Shown: positions 24,301 through 38,090 of the stretch, piece after piece
Numbering within the stretch: the stretch's first letter is position 1
Layout: each line of letters starts with the position of its first letter
NCBI GenBank assembly: GCA_964035545.1
Contig: OZ037767.1
Span: 18,504,281-18,568,280 of the forward strand
DNA from: Bugula neritina
Taxonomy: Eukaryota; Bryozoa; Gymnolaemata; Cheilostomatida; Bugulidae
Reading direction: 5' to 3'
DNA length: 64,000 nucleotides
The notes under the pieces: model-generated
Told to the model about the DNA's origin: nothing
What the model saw: only the letters and a program-made list of their open reading frames with translations
The model's database searches: none
Position numbers and translations under genes: made by a program

Positions 24301-27300
24301 GTAAAATCTAGGCTTGTTACCTTTGAGTGTAAAAAGTTATAAAGCTTTAACGACATCTTAAAAAATTTACAAAAAGTAGGTAAAAACAGTTTTTTAATTG
24401 CCTTTTCAACACGTATGTTCCGCAAGTGTTGAAACCACAATGGCTGAATAATTATGTCAATACCTTTTTATTAAAAAATTCACAACTCTAAGTCAACAAG
24501 TTCCCTCATAATTTGACCGGCTTTTTGTACCCCTAAGACCGTTGTGCCCCCCCCCACCCCCCTTCAGGCCGGTGCCCCTACAATACTATACATAGCTTAT
24601 ACAATACTATACACGGTAGTAATAACACAGTACTATACACAGTATACACAATACTATGTATTCTATTTAATCTTATTTTAAACATATTCAAGTGATTCTA
24701 ATGTTATTAAAATAGCATTAGAATCAGAGATGCTCCACTTACGTAGGGAAGAAACTTGAAAGTATATTTTTGCACATCTTCATAGTTGTCAATCATGTTG
24801 ATTATGAGCTGAAAGCATATTTATTTTGTGATTACAGACAAACAGCATACAAACTTGAGGTGCGAACCAAAAGTCAAACTGCTGTTTGTGTTATAATGAC
24901 CCAAAGACTTAAAAAAATCAGATCTATTCAAAAGTTCAATTTTCAAAAATAAGGATTTTGAGAAAATTCAGAGCAGTTGTAGAACAAAGCCAGAGACTTT
25001 AGAGTAAACACTACTGCCAAGGTATGTAAACACTGCTGCCAAGGTATGTAAACACTACTGCCAAGGTATGTAAACACTGCTGCCAAGGTATGTAAACACT
25101 GCTGCCAAGGTATGTAAACACTACTACCAAGGTATGTAAACACTGCTGCCAAGGTATGTAAACACTACTACCAAGGTATGTAAACACTGCTGCCAAGGTA
25201 TGTAAACACTGCTGCCAAGGTATGTAAACACTACTGCCAAGGTATGTAAACACTACTACCAAGGTATGTAAACACTACTGCCAAGGTATGTAAACACTGC
25301 TGCCAAGGTATGTAAACACTACTACCAAGGTATGTAAACACTACTACCAAGGTATGTAAACACTACTGCCAGGGTATGTAAACACTACTGCCAAGGTATG
25401 TAAACACTACTGCCAGGGTATGTAAACTGCAAACAATAATATAATTCATACAACAGGTTGACACAAACTACCAACATTCATTCAGAGTTATACAACTAGA
25501 CACATTCAACAGTAGGTGCTGTTAGGAGACAAGACAAGCTGATTTACAGAAGGTACAACCAAACCAATTCCAAGAGAGGTAACTCCACGGCTTATATACA
25601 AACAAAGGCAACTTAAATGCTAAATACAGGTATACAGGTGTACATATATACAAATGCGTAGTGACTTACTCTCTCCGTGATCCCATCTGGTTTGTATCTC
25701 CCAGCACCAGAGATCATAGAAGTGTCCCCAGGTAACGCTAGCACTGCTCTCTTTTCCTCGCCACACCTCCACAGTAACTTGCTAATAGCAACAGCTAATA
25801 GTTTAGATCTCAGAGTGTTGGCGGGAGATAACTTCCTGCATATTATAATAATGTGTGGCAAGGACATGCAATAGCAACAGACGTACAGTTGATTTTTTTT
25901 TCATATTTTGCCTGTCTTGAAAAGACTTAATACAAAACAGAGACCATAAAAATACTGCAATATTGTTTTAGCTGGTCTGAATAAAGGAGAAGATATTATA
26001 CTGAGTTGTCATCTCTTCAACAATAATAGTAAAAAGTATACAAAATCTAGGAGATATCAATACAAGACTTACTGTATAATATAAATCACTATTAATAGTT
26101 AACGACATTTAGAACAATATGATTATAAAAATATATAGCTAAACAATGACAGTGGCTGGCTCACTACAATTAAATAAAAGTAGCCAACCCCAAGTGATCG
26201 ATTCAAAATAATTCACCGGCTCACTGACTTGCAGCGACCAACTCATAGTGACTCACTACCAACCAACTCATAGTGACTCACTACCGGTCACGAACTCATT
26301 GTGACTCACTTTGACTGACTCACAGCATTTAACTCACTGTAACTGACTCAGGTTCACTAACTCATAGTGGCTGATTCACTGTAAATGACTCACTGTAATT
26401 GACTCACAGTGACTGACTCATAGCGAGTGACTAACAGTCACAGACTCACAGTGACTATGCTCCATACCTAGCAGAAGACATGTCACGAGTTAGCTCACTA
26501 GAGAAGAGCAGCTCCTGCAGAAACATAGCCTGAACCACTGAGAGGACGCCACATGGCCCGGGCTTGTGCTGAATCAGCCCGTACAGCAGGCCTGGCAGGT
26601 CACAGAAGACAAAGCTTTGACACATCCAGTCCTCGTAAAACAGCTGTGAAGACAGACCTAGCACCAACTTTTTCAACTCCTGCAAATTATAACATCATGT
26701 TTTGCCTGCGGAATATATAAACAGCACATTTTACCTGCAGAAGATATAAATATGCAACACATTTTACCTGCAGAATACACAAATAACACATTGAAACAGC
26801 AGATTACACAAAAAACACTTGTAAATACAGACAATTCATAGTTCTTTTTCTCTACTAGCTAGCTGGATTGACAAAAGCTGAAACAAGGAACTATTTTGGA
26901 GTTATGTTTCCAGAAACTGACTAACCATTTTGAAAATAAATTAGTTAAGCATTTTGTTATGTCATTTTGCAGCTAGGATGTTGAGTGATAAACACAGCTT
27001 ACATGTCTTTATAACCATATGCTGTAACATACATAGCAAAATCTGCCTTGAAACTTTATTTTTCATCAGAAATAATAATTGCTGCCTTTTAAATCTAAAA
27101 ACGTGGTATCATTGGTACATCTACTTATAGTATTGAGTGTACATATATACATAATTATTCTATACAATATATAAGAGTAACTTAGTGCACTAGTCTTATT
27201 TAGTTTTATACACGGTCACATACACTTAGGAAAGGTAACTCCAAAGTGCAACTACAATCTATACTGTATGTATAAGAAACCTACGTATATTATAGCGGAT

Positions 27301-30300
27301 GCACATTTATATCTTACAAAAGATCCTGCTTTGAGCACTCCAAGTTGTAATTCAGACATTTCACACTACTATTTTATACCCAATAGTATCTTAATTAGTT
27401 TCAAATCAAAGTGTCTAACCCTTTTAGATCGCAGCCCACAGCTATGACATTTTATAATGAAAACACTGTAAATTGCTTTACATATCAAGGGTATAAAACA
27501 TTGTGTGTTCACAAATTACAATGCAAAGCCAATACAATTCAATAATGTAATTAGTACCAGTTTTTAGCTTGAAAGCAAAAGACAAATTCCTAAAGAAAAT
27601 CTTATAATTGAATAAACCCAAAGTATGAATCGAAAAGGATAAGCCAAAATAAAATTCAAATCTAAGGAAAAACAGTTACAAAAATATTTTTAGTAAAATT
27701 TTTCAACAAACCATAGCTGTCTGCACATCGATAGGCTTGGCAGATGAAATCACTTCCTTGACTGCAAGAAATTGTGAGGGGCGCTTGCTAATTGTTTCCT
27801 CTTGAGTTACAGTTTCAGTTGTAGAAGCTGAGGCTTCATCACCAGAAAGTGGTGGCTGCCCGTCATTTGATCTCTCCAACTCGGCTGCAACGGGAGAACT
27901 AAAAATAGAGGAAATATTATAAAGAATTCAATTCAACTTATTGCTAGCTTACAATCACATGTTTTTCAATTCACTTGAAATAAAATACATAGCATAAATA
28001 AAATGACAGTTACAAATACCAAAGATGTTAATCCCGACGGCGAACTAATACATAAACCCCTGTTTAGTTTGTAAAAACTGAACATTGCATTCAAATAATT
28101 TCATTGCAGGCCTTTGCTAAGTGGTAAAATTAAACCATCGTGAGTGAAGAGACACTCATAGCCTAGTGCTACACAATTGACACATTAACATTAATCTTTG
28201 ACACATTGGCACTGATGTAAGGTGCCCTTTGACAGAGCACATTGAAATCAGTGTCATAATAATCTATAACTGAGCAGCTCTATGATGCTATAGACACACT
28301 TAAGCCTCATTATTATAAGCAGAAAGGCAACATAATAGAGAATAAAGTAGCAAAAGATAAGATGCTTCAGTTTGCTCTACATAATTTGATTTTAGAAACC
28401 CACAGAAAGCTAAAAGGTGATCGCGTATCCTCAAGTAATTGCAAAATGGTCACAGTTTAAAGAAGTACTTTTCCAGAGCAAAAATTAATCTAAAACAACA
28501 ATTGACCACAAAAAGCAGATATTTCAATTAAAAAATGCACAGACGTGTGCCTCATGGTCCTTGAATCACACAGGAGCTTCTCTTGTTTTACCTACCTGAT
28601 TATTCTTGGGCTATAACTCTCCTCTTCTGCTTCAGTGCCTTCACCAGCAAACGGACTAATAGCTTTAGGCTCCCCAACAGTTTCATATTTAGAGTCAGGT
28701 ACGTGCTCTGTCTCCTCCTCATTGTCAGCCGACTCCAAGATAGACTGAGCTCTTTGCTGCATGAGGCGACGTTGTCTGAGCAGTTCTATAGATTTCTCTA
28801 TGTTACTTTTCACTGGAGACTTTCCAGCACCAACAGCTTTCTCGGGAGGCTTAGGTTGAAGTTGATTGGCTGAGTCGCTCGCTGAGTCAAAGTGTGACTC
28901 ATTCAATGACTCATCAACTGCTCCTGACTCGTGTGCTTCAATATGACAGCCAATCACAGTCTCTGAAGTAGCCTCAGTTTCCTCAAAGGAGTTATGCTTC
29001 CCTTCCTCTGCAACTGATACAAGGTCCATATGCTAAGTCACTAGATATTGCACGCCAATAAAACTTGACATACACATATCCTATACTCAACACTGTACTT
29101 TTCTACAAGAGACTAAAGGACAGCAACTACTCCGATAAAAGCAACGTTATTGATAGTATTAATAGTAGTAAAAGTTTTATCCCTAGCCACGCATCGTACT
29201 AACATACAAGTATGATTATATTAATTATACAGTATTATACTCTCAATAGATTTACCAAGAGGTCCATCACAACTGTCGGTGACTGGTTTGGTGCAGCTGA
29301 CCTCCCTGACCGTGTTCTCAGCAGCATCTCCGTACTCTGAGACTATCTGAGATGTCTCGGCAGGAGTTTCTTCGCTTTCTCCGTCAGCTGGCAGATCTGG
29401 AGGTTTCTTCAAATATACACTCCGAGTGACTTCTCCCTGCACAAAAAATTGGCTACGTATATTACATAACACATTGTGATCTCAGTTTAGAACTTAAATT
29501 TACATGAAGAGTATTTGAGAAATTTGATTAAACATAGGAAGCACTCAAAACGACTTGACTATACCTAGAAATATTTGACCAGACTAAGAGAGGCTTTACT
29601 ATGCTTAAAAGTAATAGGACACGTTTTAGAAACTTCATTATGTCATAAGTAGTTCCCACTGCACTTCTGAAGGCTCAACATTATAATAAACTGTGACATG
29701 CTTTGAGATTTGTCAATACTTAGAAATACATGAAGGCATTTAAAAGACTTGATAACATTGTCAGCCAGTACTTAAAGTACTTGAGGAAGTAAAAGTACAC
29801 TCACTGAGCTCTGTCTATGAGAATACTTCTTCTGTTTCCCACTTCTACCAGATTTCATTCGAGTTGGAGGGGAGGGACTTCCTTCTATTGGCATAGTCCG
29901 GTTGATGATGTCATCCAAACCTCGTCCAATCATTTGCTCTGTTTCAAGGTCATCTTCTATTACTAAGCCACCATTAGCTGGTTTCCCTGATTTTAATATA
30001 GTAATGATTATCAAATACAGAAAATTGAATATTCTTAAATGTGAACACCAAAAGATATTTTAAACTAAATATAGACCAGAAGGCTACATCAGCTTACCCT
30101 AACACTGGCAAATTCAGTAACATTAAACTAGTAGACTACCATTATTTCTAACATATAAACTAATTGATTTTCAAATTAAAGTTTCCAGTTTTCAAAGTTC
30201 AAAATTCATAAGAATTTATTGAGACTTAATAATTATACCAATAAAGCAAATAATTAAGTGCCTGCAAATGTTAATAACAATTTCTATTAAACTTTATAAA

Positions 30301-31701
30301 ATATAATTAATAATGAAAAGGTAAAAATTAGCAAAAATACATTTGTTAGTAGTAAAAATAGCCACAGAAAATATCTATAGTATGTGATGACTTCTAGTAA
30401 CTGATAGCATACTGCATGCAATTCATGCAAATGTGACAAATCAGTGTATGTGAAAAATAAACTTAAATAGAATGTCAGAGCCAAAATCTCATTCAAACTA
30501 TGAATCAGCCGGAAAATGGTGGCTAAGTATGAGAATGTTACCTATGGGAGAGCCATTTCGAAGTTCAAGAGTGATTTTACTATGTTTGGGACGAGCAGAG
30601 TGAGTGTGGACTTGAGGACGAGATTGTGTCAGCAGAGCCTCATTCTGATAATACTCGCTCTCTCCCACTGCGAGATACTTTGCTATTATCTCCAGCATAG
30701 TTCGCAGAGGGGAACCTTCTTCCTAATGCAAACATATTCTAGTACTATGACGCAGAAGAGCTTAGCTGAATACATGATGAAAGCTTTTTATTAAGTAAGA
30801 AGATTATTGCAACAGTAATACCAGTTTTTCTCAAAGAAAAATTTTTATGGCTTGGCCATTTAACATCAAACCTTTATTAATAAAAAAAAGTTATGCAGGT
30901 AAAAGAGTTCTGAACATACTCATGTCCCATACCTTATTTTGCTTTAGTAGTTTTTCAATGTGTAAATATTTGGCTAGTTCTGTCCGATTAGTTATGCTAT
31001 CATCATCTTTTGGAAACTCAACATCCAGGGTTTGATAAGTAGAGGTTAATCCCTGGCAAAACAGTTATTTAAATTAGATAGTAACAAAAGGTAAATTTCT
31101 TATTCATTATCTGATAACATATTGCTATGCAAATATTACATAGTGCAAATATAATTATCAACGAAGTAGGCAAACAAGTAACAGCAGCAAACTTGAAGTG
31201 TAAGCAGAATAATCAACCAAAACATTTAAACATAATATGTTATTTTAAATTAAGTAACTGTCTACATATGTTTTATGTTACACTTTCATAATACATCAAG
31301 GGTTAGAATAATCGGCTAACTCACAGTTTTAATTCATTATGTTTAAACTCAAATGAAAACATTACTATTGCCAAGATGATTACTATGGCCACCATCATCA
31401 ATACTTCCACCACTATTATTAAAGCATAAGCGCATCATTGCAAAACTCAGTCTGAAATTGCCAGCATTTAAAATCCAAAATATTTTTATCTTAAGTTTAG
31501 GCCTTTGTTAAGTGTCTTTTGCACTTAAATATTTAAAATCAAAAGTTAGCAATTGGTTGTAGCATTAAAATTGCCAAAAAATCCAACAGCATACAAGAAC
31601 TTATTATTATGTTTATTTGCTTTATGTTTCATACTTACTTTTCTTTTGAGAAACTCTCGAACAAGTGCAATAGACAAGCTCTCTATGAAACTCAAAGCCA
31701 T
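21338..31701 (-). CDS. MINDY4: MINDY4-type Lys48 deubiquitinase (15 exons)
   Basis: Exons, 5' to 3': 31701-31639, 31052-30933, 30722-30542, 29986-29805, 29436-29256, 29013-28596, 27898-27712, 26679-26468, 25835-25670, 24808-24743, 23578-23498, 23070-22842, 22147-21967, 21665-21600, 21425-21338. The sum is 2421 nt (806 residues), close to vertebrate MINDY4 (about 757). The N-terminus (MALSFIESLSIALVREFL) matches the conserved MINDY4 start. A variable acidic linker spans exons 4-7. The catalytic Cys is in exon 8 (HKPGPCGVLSVVQA). The catalytic His is in exon 13 (IEDHYSLVF), after TPKFPLW. The C-terminus has ELCLRTKW and IDWNG. MINDY enzymes trim Lys48-linked ubiquitin chains in the cytosol. The closest alternative is the paralogue MINDY3, but the conserved N-terminus favours MINDY4. 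One intron uses a GC donor (22841). Confidence 0.9.
22352..22795 (-). repeat. ~35-bp intronic minisatellite with higher-order duplication
   Basis: Units built on TATATATAAAGTGACATTAT and GCTATGTGCTATA repeat about 13 times in the MINDY4 intron after exon 12. A block of several variant units (22395-22525) recurs almost exactly at 22610-22745, so there is higher-order duplication. Confidence 0.85.
23095..23175 (+). mobile_element. tRNA-like SINE head in MINDY4 intron
   Basis: A-box-like TGTAGCCTAGTAGTAAAATC and B-box-like CCAGGTTCAATACCC have tRNA-like spacing and are followed by a T-rich run. It lies antisense to the host gene just upstream of exon 12. There is no intact cloverleaf. The body is not shared with the SINEs at 6238 and 10650. 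Confidence 0.5.
23577..24665 (-). repeat. ~21-bp minisatellite interrupted by a MITE
   Basis: Units of ACTATACACAGTATATACAAT with occasional ACACAGTAGTAATAATACA variants run from exon 11 to 23856 and resume at 24579-24665. The interruption is the 722-bp element annotated separately. Confidence 0.85.
23857..24578. mobile_element. 722-bp MITE-like DNA element with TA target duplication
   Basis: G/C-rich ends (5' GGGGTAACGGGGGCACAACG; 3' end reads GGGGCACCGG on the other strand and has GGGGCACAACGG nearby) enclose AT-rich DNA. It sits inside a tandem repeat, flanked on both sides by TA, which marks an insertion. The motif GCCCATTGTGCCC recurs internally near 24043, 24150 and 24183, like subterminal transposase-binding repeats. 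It encodes nothing credible, so it is probably non-autonomous. Confidence 0.7.
25010..25430 (-). repeat. 22-bp intronic minisatellite (~19 copies)
   Basis: Unit AAACACTACTGCCAAGGTATGT, highly uniform with T/C and A/G variants only. It lies in the MINDY4 intron between exons 9 and 10. Open frames through it on the minus strand arise from composition and are not coding. Confidence 0.9.
26225..26455. promoter_or_regulatory. Cluster of eight TGACTCA (AP-1-type) sites
   Basis: Exact TGACTCA occurs starting at 26249, 26274, 26302, 26316, 26344, 26386, 26400 and 26414, with near-matches between. The sites lie in a degenerate tandem repeat just downstream of the exon 8 donor of MINDY4. TGACTCA is the consensus for AP-1 bZIP dimers. 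It may be an intronic enhancer or simply a repeat that happens to contain the motif. Confidence 0.4.
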
Positions 31702-34700
31702 TCTTGGAATAAATGAGGAAGTATAAATATAAAATGGCAACTCTTGACTTCCCAATGCTTCTTAGCTTTTGAACTCGCAACCAGTCAAAACAAAGTCACT
31801 CTACAGAACAGTAAAACTAAGCGGTTCTACCTCTAGCAGTGAGTCTCTACTTATGCTGATATAACTGTTAAACCTAATAAAATAAATAATTATAAATGGC
31901 TTATTTTATCAATATTTCAGCAATAACTTTAGTGACATTCCCAATACAAATCCATAAAAGAAAATTACAATTATTATTACCATGTATAACTATATTCAAA
32001 TATTGCCTTTTGCATATGCTATTACTTATAAAGTTCAAACTAAAGCACAAAATAGAGGCAAGCTGGCTTCGCCAACCAAATTGATCTTTTCATTAGGATT
32101 ACTATATTTTTTAAATTATCAAGTTTAACCAGACTACCACTACCAGAAACAAACTGAAAGTAAGACTAACATAAAGTAAAAAAGTATTTATGATAGTTGC
32201 GCTTACACTTACTCTTAGTGAGCCTTATTTGCAACAATATAGATATAAATTAAATAGCATCCCTAATACTATAATTATAATGTATTGTATAAAATTAAAA
32301 ATATCAAATTTCAATTCAATACTATTTGGATTACAAGTGCAACTATCACTATCAGTATCACATTCACTGTATGACTATGAGTTCTAAACAGTTTAATATT
32401 ATTCTAATGCAAAAATCACAGCAAAATAATAGCTAACTTATGTTGTTTTTATTACATTTACTAATAATAAACTAATATTTTAATTTCAATTAAATTTTAA
32501 TAAATTATAATTAATTTATTCAATTAGACTTAAACTTAAAGTTAAAGTTTAATTTCAAGTCTTAGTTTATTCATCGAATTTAAAGACAACATACAGAAAT
32601 TTTACGGTAGCCCAACCATCTTTTTCAAAATTACTAGTAATTTCGTACTAAAGTCAAACAATCTCTCAGATATTCACATTGTTCTAGTAAGTCTGTGTCT
32701 TGGGATTGCCATGATTAGCATTATCATTATGATTACGACGGCATCTGCCAAGTTCAAATCAAGCAACTTAGCAACGGAAACAAAATTAATCGAGCTGTAT
32801 AAACTTGAATCGCTAGGGTAACCTGTTTTCTTCGAGCTTTTCGCCGAAGAATTCTGACACCTTTGTGTATGTTTCGAGCAGACCAAGACGCACTGCACTC
32901 ACTTGTACAAGCTTATCATTATTCTGTATGCTGCCGCGATGGGGTCAGGCAGGTCATCAAGAAACGTAATTGTAGCACAATCATTAGAATTGGCTCAGCA
33001 TCCTTAGAAGTAAAATAATAATTATGCGCGTAAGTCAAATTATTCGCCCACTTGCAATTAAACATACTATAAGTATATCGATATTATATCAAAAGAATAT
33101 AAATATACAGTAAATGTAAAATTTAAATATGCCCAAGTTAGTGTTAGTAAAATTAATTTTAATTCTTTCTTAAAAGTTAATTCAGAAGAATATTTTATTA
33201 TTAAATTCATTTTGAATGAATGAATTTTAAAATCAATATGAATATGATTCCCATAAATCATAGATATAAATAAAAAATTAAATATTAGAGCAATAAGTAT
33301 TAAATTTAAAGTTGATGAAATTGAATATATTATCAAATAAGATTAAGAATATTCTTTATTTTCATTATGATTATCATTATGAATAACAGATTGTGACTTT
33401 CATCATTTATTATAATTGTTATATAATTTATATTGATGTTACTTTCAATAATATTAAGTATTTATACAGTATTACTATTACTACTAGTAATCAGTAATCA
33501 TGCTGATACTGATACTATAGTGATAGTAATACTTATACCTCAAGTAATACTTGTAGCATTTAATATAAATAATCAGTAACTTATAGACTATATAAATCAT
33601 AAATGGTGTTAGTGTTACTGTTACTATTACAGTAATACTATTAGTTATATTCATAAATAATGATATTTGATTTCATAATTATATTATTATTATTATTATT
33701 ATTATATTAGTATTTTCTTCAATTTAAATCAGAATTAGTCTACTTGAACTGTTATTTCTCAATCATTACTAAAACCAATAGTAATACTAATAGTTATATG
33801 AATATAAATTACATTTACCGAGATAGTAAATAGATTTCATATTCATGTAGCGATGTAATTATAAGGATTTTAAAAATATTATATTCATATTGAATTTCTA
33901 ATTTCGAGCTTTAATAATGAATCCCAGACGTCGTATAAAGTTCATAATCATTAAGCATCAAAATTAAGGTGGTGCTGACAAGTGATGGTGATAATGGTTG
34001 AATTTGGTAATCAGGGATGATACAACATCCAAATCATTATGAAATATTTAAATTGTATGAAGATTTTAGTTATTGTTGAGCTGAAAATGTGTTACTTTAT
34101 TTTTCAACATGCACAATTGGAATAAAATAAGTATTATTCATCAAGTTGGAGAATATAAATAATGAACATGCTCTCTTTCGTATCATAATTTTATGTCTGT
34201 CCTACTGCCACACTCACCTAAACTGAAATTTCTGCTTAAATCTTCTTCATGTTGATACACAGAAAATTTCAAGTTAAGTTATATGCAAAAATTTCTGCGA
34301 TATTTTTTTGGGATTGAACATGGGCACATCAACAAATTATTATAATGGTGTGATTGTTTGCATTGGAGTATCTATGATTATGAGTTATCAAATGTTGGCA
34401 AAAAGGGCTTTTCTAATGCTAATGATTGCTGTAGTAGTCACAATCGCTAGTCGTAACTTTATTCATTGCATCCATATGAAATTTTGTTTCTGATTAATCT
34501 TCTAAACTGATATCTGCAGGCTGTGATGAATAGTGATGAATAGAATAGAAACAATTGTAGGGTGCATGCACTTGCAATAACTTTAAATGCCAATCTGGCA
34601 TACTTTATTTCTGCTTAGTTATAAACGTTTCAGTTGCTTTGTATTTCTATGACGGCCAGATTTGTTGAGAATTTAAAAAATGTTTTCAAAACAAGTATTT

Positions 34701-35997
34701 TAGTTAAATGTCTATATCTTCAAGACTGCAGAGTTTAGCAGATGAAAAAATAAAACTAGAATTGAAGTTTAAGCAACTATTAAAATATAGTTTTTAATTT
34801 TATTCATTTTTGCATGTTAACCATTTGTTAAAATGTTGAAAAGTTTTTCTATATATATAGTAATATATTTTAGCTACCTATGAATAATCTTGTTATATTC
34901 AAGTTGCAATATTAGGTCCCACAGTTGCAATCTTTCATTCATGTAATCCATTTGTTTCTGTGCTGATATACAATTTTATAACCATAATCATTTCAATGGT
35001 TTGTTTTTCATTTAGCAAACTCTATCTTATAGCCATCTTATGAAACATTAAATAGTCTCATCATTGTTTATAGAGACCTGCAAAGTTACAGTGATTGTCA
35101 CCTGCCATTGAAGAATCTCAAGCTCTGGGCTATCACTATATGATTATGCCATATTCTTCAACAATGTGCTACGGAGGCTAATGGGTACCATGAACTTCAA
35201 AATGGTAATTGACTTCTATAAGTTGACAGCCGTGATGTAAGATTAAAGTTTGTTGCTTCTACGTTATTTGTATGCACCTAATTGGCAGAATTTTAAGTAC
35301 GATTACATAAGACGGTTTAAAAATTAGTTAAATGTATCAAATAGTGTTTACCAACTATAGAATCTGCAGCAAAAGTAAATAATTATATTTAAGACACACT
35401 TTTTTCATTTTTATCAAACCTTATAAATCTATTATGAAAGTTGAATTTTTATTCAAAATAATGCTATGGATCTGTAGCACTCATTTTAAGCACGAAGCTT
35501 AGCACCAATATTAAATTTGTTACAGTGACTATACCTACTCAATTTTGTTTATAAAAGTATTAAACAATTCTTAAGCTGTAAAGAAACAAAATTAAGATTC
35601 TGAAACATCAGTTTTTGGTTTGGGTACGTTACACCAGTAGAGCATATTTATGAATTTTGAAGTCTGTTATTGTTCCTGTCTCAATTTCAGCATAGTGACC
35701 AGCTTATTATCAATGAGTTTAGATTACAGAAATACTACCTGATTCAACAGCATTTGTATGGCAAATTAGTTCTGCCTATAGAAATCTTTTAAAGTTAATG
35801 TATCGCAATGTTTAGTTTAAGTCTTTAAGATGTGTGTTAATTTCTTCATTTAAATATTAACCTAATTTATATATCACAAAATCAGTTATTCTTGTAATAA
35901 TTTCACTATTTTGTTCAGATGAAATTTATTAAACGAACTGCCAAAAGTAACTAGGTATTTATTCTTGTGAGTTAAACTAGTACATGCTTTTACCTAG
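31702..35997. other. Intergenic between divergent MINDY4 and galactosyltransferase genes
   Basis: Holds the presumed promoters of MINDY4 (-) and the GT31 gene (+). The 33350-33860 part is cryptically simple AT-rich DNA (TACTATTAC, AGTAATACT variants, an ATT run near 33680). No further exon could be joined. An upstream exon of the galactosyltransferase may lie in 34-36 kb but is not identified. Confidence 0.5.
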
Positions 35998-37738
35998 AAG
36001 ATTCAGAGATTCTGTGGGGGGTTACTGTTGATGGCACTCGCTGCATATTTGCTCCTGTTCATGGAAAACTCACCAACTTATGAAATTTGGAAAAGTCATT
36101 ATTCAGAAGGTATTTTTGCATATTTTTCTCGTATAAAAATGTCTCGTATTGTAAAGTATAATTATATGTGTGTGTATCAAACCACATGCAGGGTATGCTG
36201 GCAAAAAAAGCTATAATAGTGTTATTTTTGTGCATATATGAACATTGTTTAAAAAAATTATGACTGTTTTGCTTTTATACAAATTATCCATTTTTACTTA
36301 AAATATTTGAAGCTGTTTTAATATGCAGGTAACAAATAGACCAAAGCTGTAGTTGGAGTGTTTGCTTTGTTGTCTCTATTGGCCATGCTTCAGTTTCTAT
36401 TTCCTTTATTATGTTTACAAACTGCTTTGAGTTTACTTATTTCAAACTGATTAAGCTCATCGCTGCAGCTTGTAGATTATTTCAATGTGTAAATTGTTAT
36501 ACTGAGTGTGTTCAAATTGTCAGTATTGAGTTAAATACTAAATATTTTATGCTGCGTTAAGATTTTACTACTTTCTTGCTCTTTAAATCTCTATCTGAGC
36601 TGAACTTTTAGAGCTCTCTACGGTAGATATCCAAAGAAAGCAGGTTTCACCTGATCAATACTCTGAAAAGAATAAAATAAGGAGCCTGAATTCCGGATTG
36701 GAGCTGTCGCCTTTGTTGGTGGCTAAGCAACAGGGTGAATCTCCTAGTAATCAATCTGATGAATCGCTTGATTTTCTTCATGCTAGTAAAGACAGGCCAA
36801 TAGTTGAATATGAAAATGTGACGACCAGGTTTCTTATTGCGTCAAGGAGATTTGCTTCTATAAAATGGGAGTTATTCCCCTCTATAACATATCCGGGACT
36901 CGACATTCACAGACGGTCTTGGCAGTTTCCTATTACAATGCCTAAATGTGCACCTGCTGCTCGCAATTTTGTCATATTAATTCCTTCATCACCAAAAAAC
37001 TTTGTAAGCCGTCGAGCTGTTAGAAGAACTTGGGGCAGTCCTCTGGAGATGAAACGATTAAGTTCTCGAATAGTGTTTTTTGTTGGGTTGACTAATGACA
37101 CTGAACTTCAGACGAGAATCATAGCTGAATCTCAAAGACTAAATGATATTGTGCAAATGGATGTGGTCGACTCGTACTATAATCTGACTCTGAAAACAAT
37201 AGGAATGTTTATCTGGGCATCAAACTATTGTAAAACAGTGAAATATGTTGCGAAAATAGATGATGATAACATGGTGAACTTGCCCAATATACTCAATTCT
37301 CTTGAAGTGTATAGCCACAAACACACTTCCTTTATCTCTGGGAGTCTGCGAGTTGGCACAGTACCTAAAGGAAAATCAAGATGGGCAGATCCAGTCTTCA
37401 AACCAGTGTATAAAGAATCAGTTTATCCATTATTTTTTGGTGGTCCCGCATATTTTCTTACTAACAATTTTATAGAACGACTTGTGAAAGAGTGCATTAA
37501 TCTTCCTCTCATTCACTTGGAGGATGTTTTTGTTAATGGGATATGCGCACGTCAATTAAACGATGTACATAAACTGCCTCTAGCTGGCATGCATATGTTT
37601 CCTAAAAATCCTTGTCTTTTCTTGACTCCGAAACAAACTTTAATGCACAAACTTTCTCCTAGACTCCTAGTGTCATCTTGGGCCAAGTGGCACAATAACA
37701 ACACTTGCAACACAACTTATACTGGAAAGACTTTGTGA
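35998..37738 (+). CDS. GT31 beta-1,3-galactosyltransferase-like
   Basis: Exon 35998-36109 joins in phase across a GT-AG intron to 36612-37738. From the ATG at 36031 the protein is 401 residues. The frame is open back to an acceptor at 35997, so a further N-terminal exon is possible. A hydrophobic segment around ALAAYLLLF is a type II Golgi signal anchor. A stem region of about 95 residues follows, then the GT31 domain: FVILIPSSPKNFVSRRAVRRTW, VFFVGLT, KYVAKIDDDNMV (the DxD metal site), FFGGPAYFLT and HLEDVFVNGICA (E-D-V catalytic region). The family transfers galactose or N-acetylglucosamine to acceptor glycans in the Golgi lumen. The exact acceptor cannot be told from sequence. The poly(A) signal is at 38091. 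Confidence 0.88.
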
Positions 37739-38090
37739 CCTATATAATTTTACATTTGATTCTGAAAATGCTGACTTTTTCCAGAAAAAAATGTGCTTTT
37801 GCAAAGGTAGTGTCATTTTTGTTGTAGAAGTTGTCTAACTTATTGTTATTTTATTGTTCACAAAACCGTGTTGAAGTCTTTATATTCCTTGACTGGTCTT
37901 TGTAGGTTTTTAAATTTCAACTAGCGCTTGCTGTAGACAATCAATTAATAGTTTAAATATAAATTTAAATTTGATTTTATTAAGTGAATTTTGGATGAAC
38001 GAAGGTTTTCAACAAAAAATATTGTGTCTACATCTATTTTACTAGTCCCGTGGTAATGTTCAATATATTTATTGTATTACAATAAAGCTG

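Noticed and set aside
25010-25430. CRISPR-like array from regular 22-bp repeats
   Set aside because: No unique spacers, uniform head-to-tail units, and the genome is eukaryotic; it is an intronic minisatellite.
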